Below, piece by piece: positions 63,593 to 64,000 of a stretch of 64,000 nucleotides of DNA. Source of the stretch: Isochrysis galbana (lineage: Eukaryota; Haptophyta; Isochrysidales; Isochrysidaceae). A program made the translations under genes and the position numbers. A model generated the notes under the pieces. That model saw only the letters and a list, made by a program, of their open reading frames with translations, was not told the origin of the DNA and made no database searches. The first letter of the stretch is position 1. Every line of letters starts with the position of its first letter. Where the stretch lies: assembly GCA_018136815.1 (NCBI GenBank), contig CM030942.1, positions 559,797 to 623,796 on the forward strand. The letters are read 5' to 3'.

Positions 63593-64000
63593 GCCTACCG
63601 TCTCGTGACGGCCTTGACTCTCCCCTAAGACCCGTAACAGGTTTGATTTTAGCAATCTGGATATCTGGTTCGAGTTCAGATTTGGTATCCAGATAGTATT
63701 TGGATACCTCTGGAGCTCGTTAGGAATATCCAGATAGATACTGATAGTCGAGCAGACATGCCAGTTATGCCAGATATTCGGAATATCCGGGTATCAGGAA
63801 CTTATTCTTATTCCCCCGGCCACCTTAAATAGATGGGCGTGCCACTACTCCATGCGATGGCGTGGCCACGTCCCCCCTCCTTCCATTGGGTACCTTTGTT
63901 GCTTGTGAGGGTTAGTTACTTGCGTTTGTCGTCTCTTCAGCCTTGTCCCAAGTACCTGTGGGGAGGTGGGAGATGGTGCAAATTAGATTGTATATGATGA
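63593..64000. other. Window end, GGATAT/ATCCAGATA repeats
   Basis: Repeated (A/G)TATCCAGATA and GATACC strings between 63655 and 63800. No gene. Confidence 0.4.

Noticed and set aside
1-64000. tRNA, rRNA and bacterial-type operons
   Set aside because: I looked for TTCGA/GGTTC loops, CCA-type ends and rRNA cores and found none. Gen spacing and introns exclude prokaryotic organisation. A tRNAscan run would be needed to be sure.

Overview
This is a nuclear, intron-rich, GC-rich eukaryotic window. Genes are dispersed on both strands. Their reading frames join through GT-AG introns (one GC-AG) and are separated by long stretches of mobile DNA and simple repeats. The gene content suggests a unicellular alga or related protist: a selenoprotein of the SelU/PRXL2 family with a visible SECIS element, an ABC1 kinase, an S49 protease, a V-ATPase proteolipid, an ACAD11-like fusion, a piggyBac element, Copia and LINE fragments, and a Fanzor relic. 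A haptophyte would fit (selenoproteins, some GC-AG introns), but nothing in the window proves the lineage.

Layout. 1-2.2 kb: LINE reverse-transcriptase end and a dispersed GC-rich repeat (family A). 2.2-3.3 kb: SelU selenoprotein gene and its SECIS. 3.4-5.6 kb: dispersed repeats. 5.6-7.3 kb: membrane RING-H2 gene (minus). 8.7-11.4 kb: piggyBac element with TTAA target duplication. 11.6-13.0 kb: EGLN-like 2OG-Fe(II) dioxygenase. 13.2-16.8 kb: nested mobile DNA (Copia end, two opposed LINE pieces, LTR, hAT-type MITE). 17.2-18.4 kb: soluble RING-H2 gene. 18.8-20.5 kb: family A copies. 21.5-24.1 kb: MFS transporter (minus), divergent from the V-ATPase c gene at 25.0-25.8 kb. 26.5-29.1 kb: retroelement heads, an inverted LINE piece and the Fanzor relic. 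29.6-31.5 kb: SppA-like protease. 31.9-34.3 kb: decayed Copia. 35.9-38.5 kb: membrane protein of unknown family. 40.9-41.2 kb: LYR-motif protein. 44.2-47.0 kb: large secreted cysteine-rich protein. 47.7-50.0 kb: LTR, Copia piece and palindromic repeats. 50.0-52.3 kb: ABC1 kinase. 53.8-56.3 kb: weak exons and repeats. 56.5-59.0 kb: ACAD11-like enzyme. 60.9-62.1 kb: spermidine-synthase-like protein. 63.5 kb: LINE 3' end.

Functional links are modest. The LYR protein (ETFRF1-like) and the ACAD11-like enzyme both belong to the electron-transfer-flavoprotein side of mitochondrial or peroxisomal lipid oxidation. ABC1 and SppA proteins are typical organelle proteins. Nothing behaves as an operon. The strongest special features are the in-frame TGA with its SECIS and the Fanzor remnant. 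The piggyBac element is also notable: its transposase frame is broken only by an 8-bp tandem duplication.
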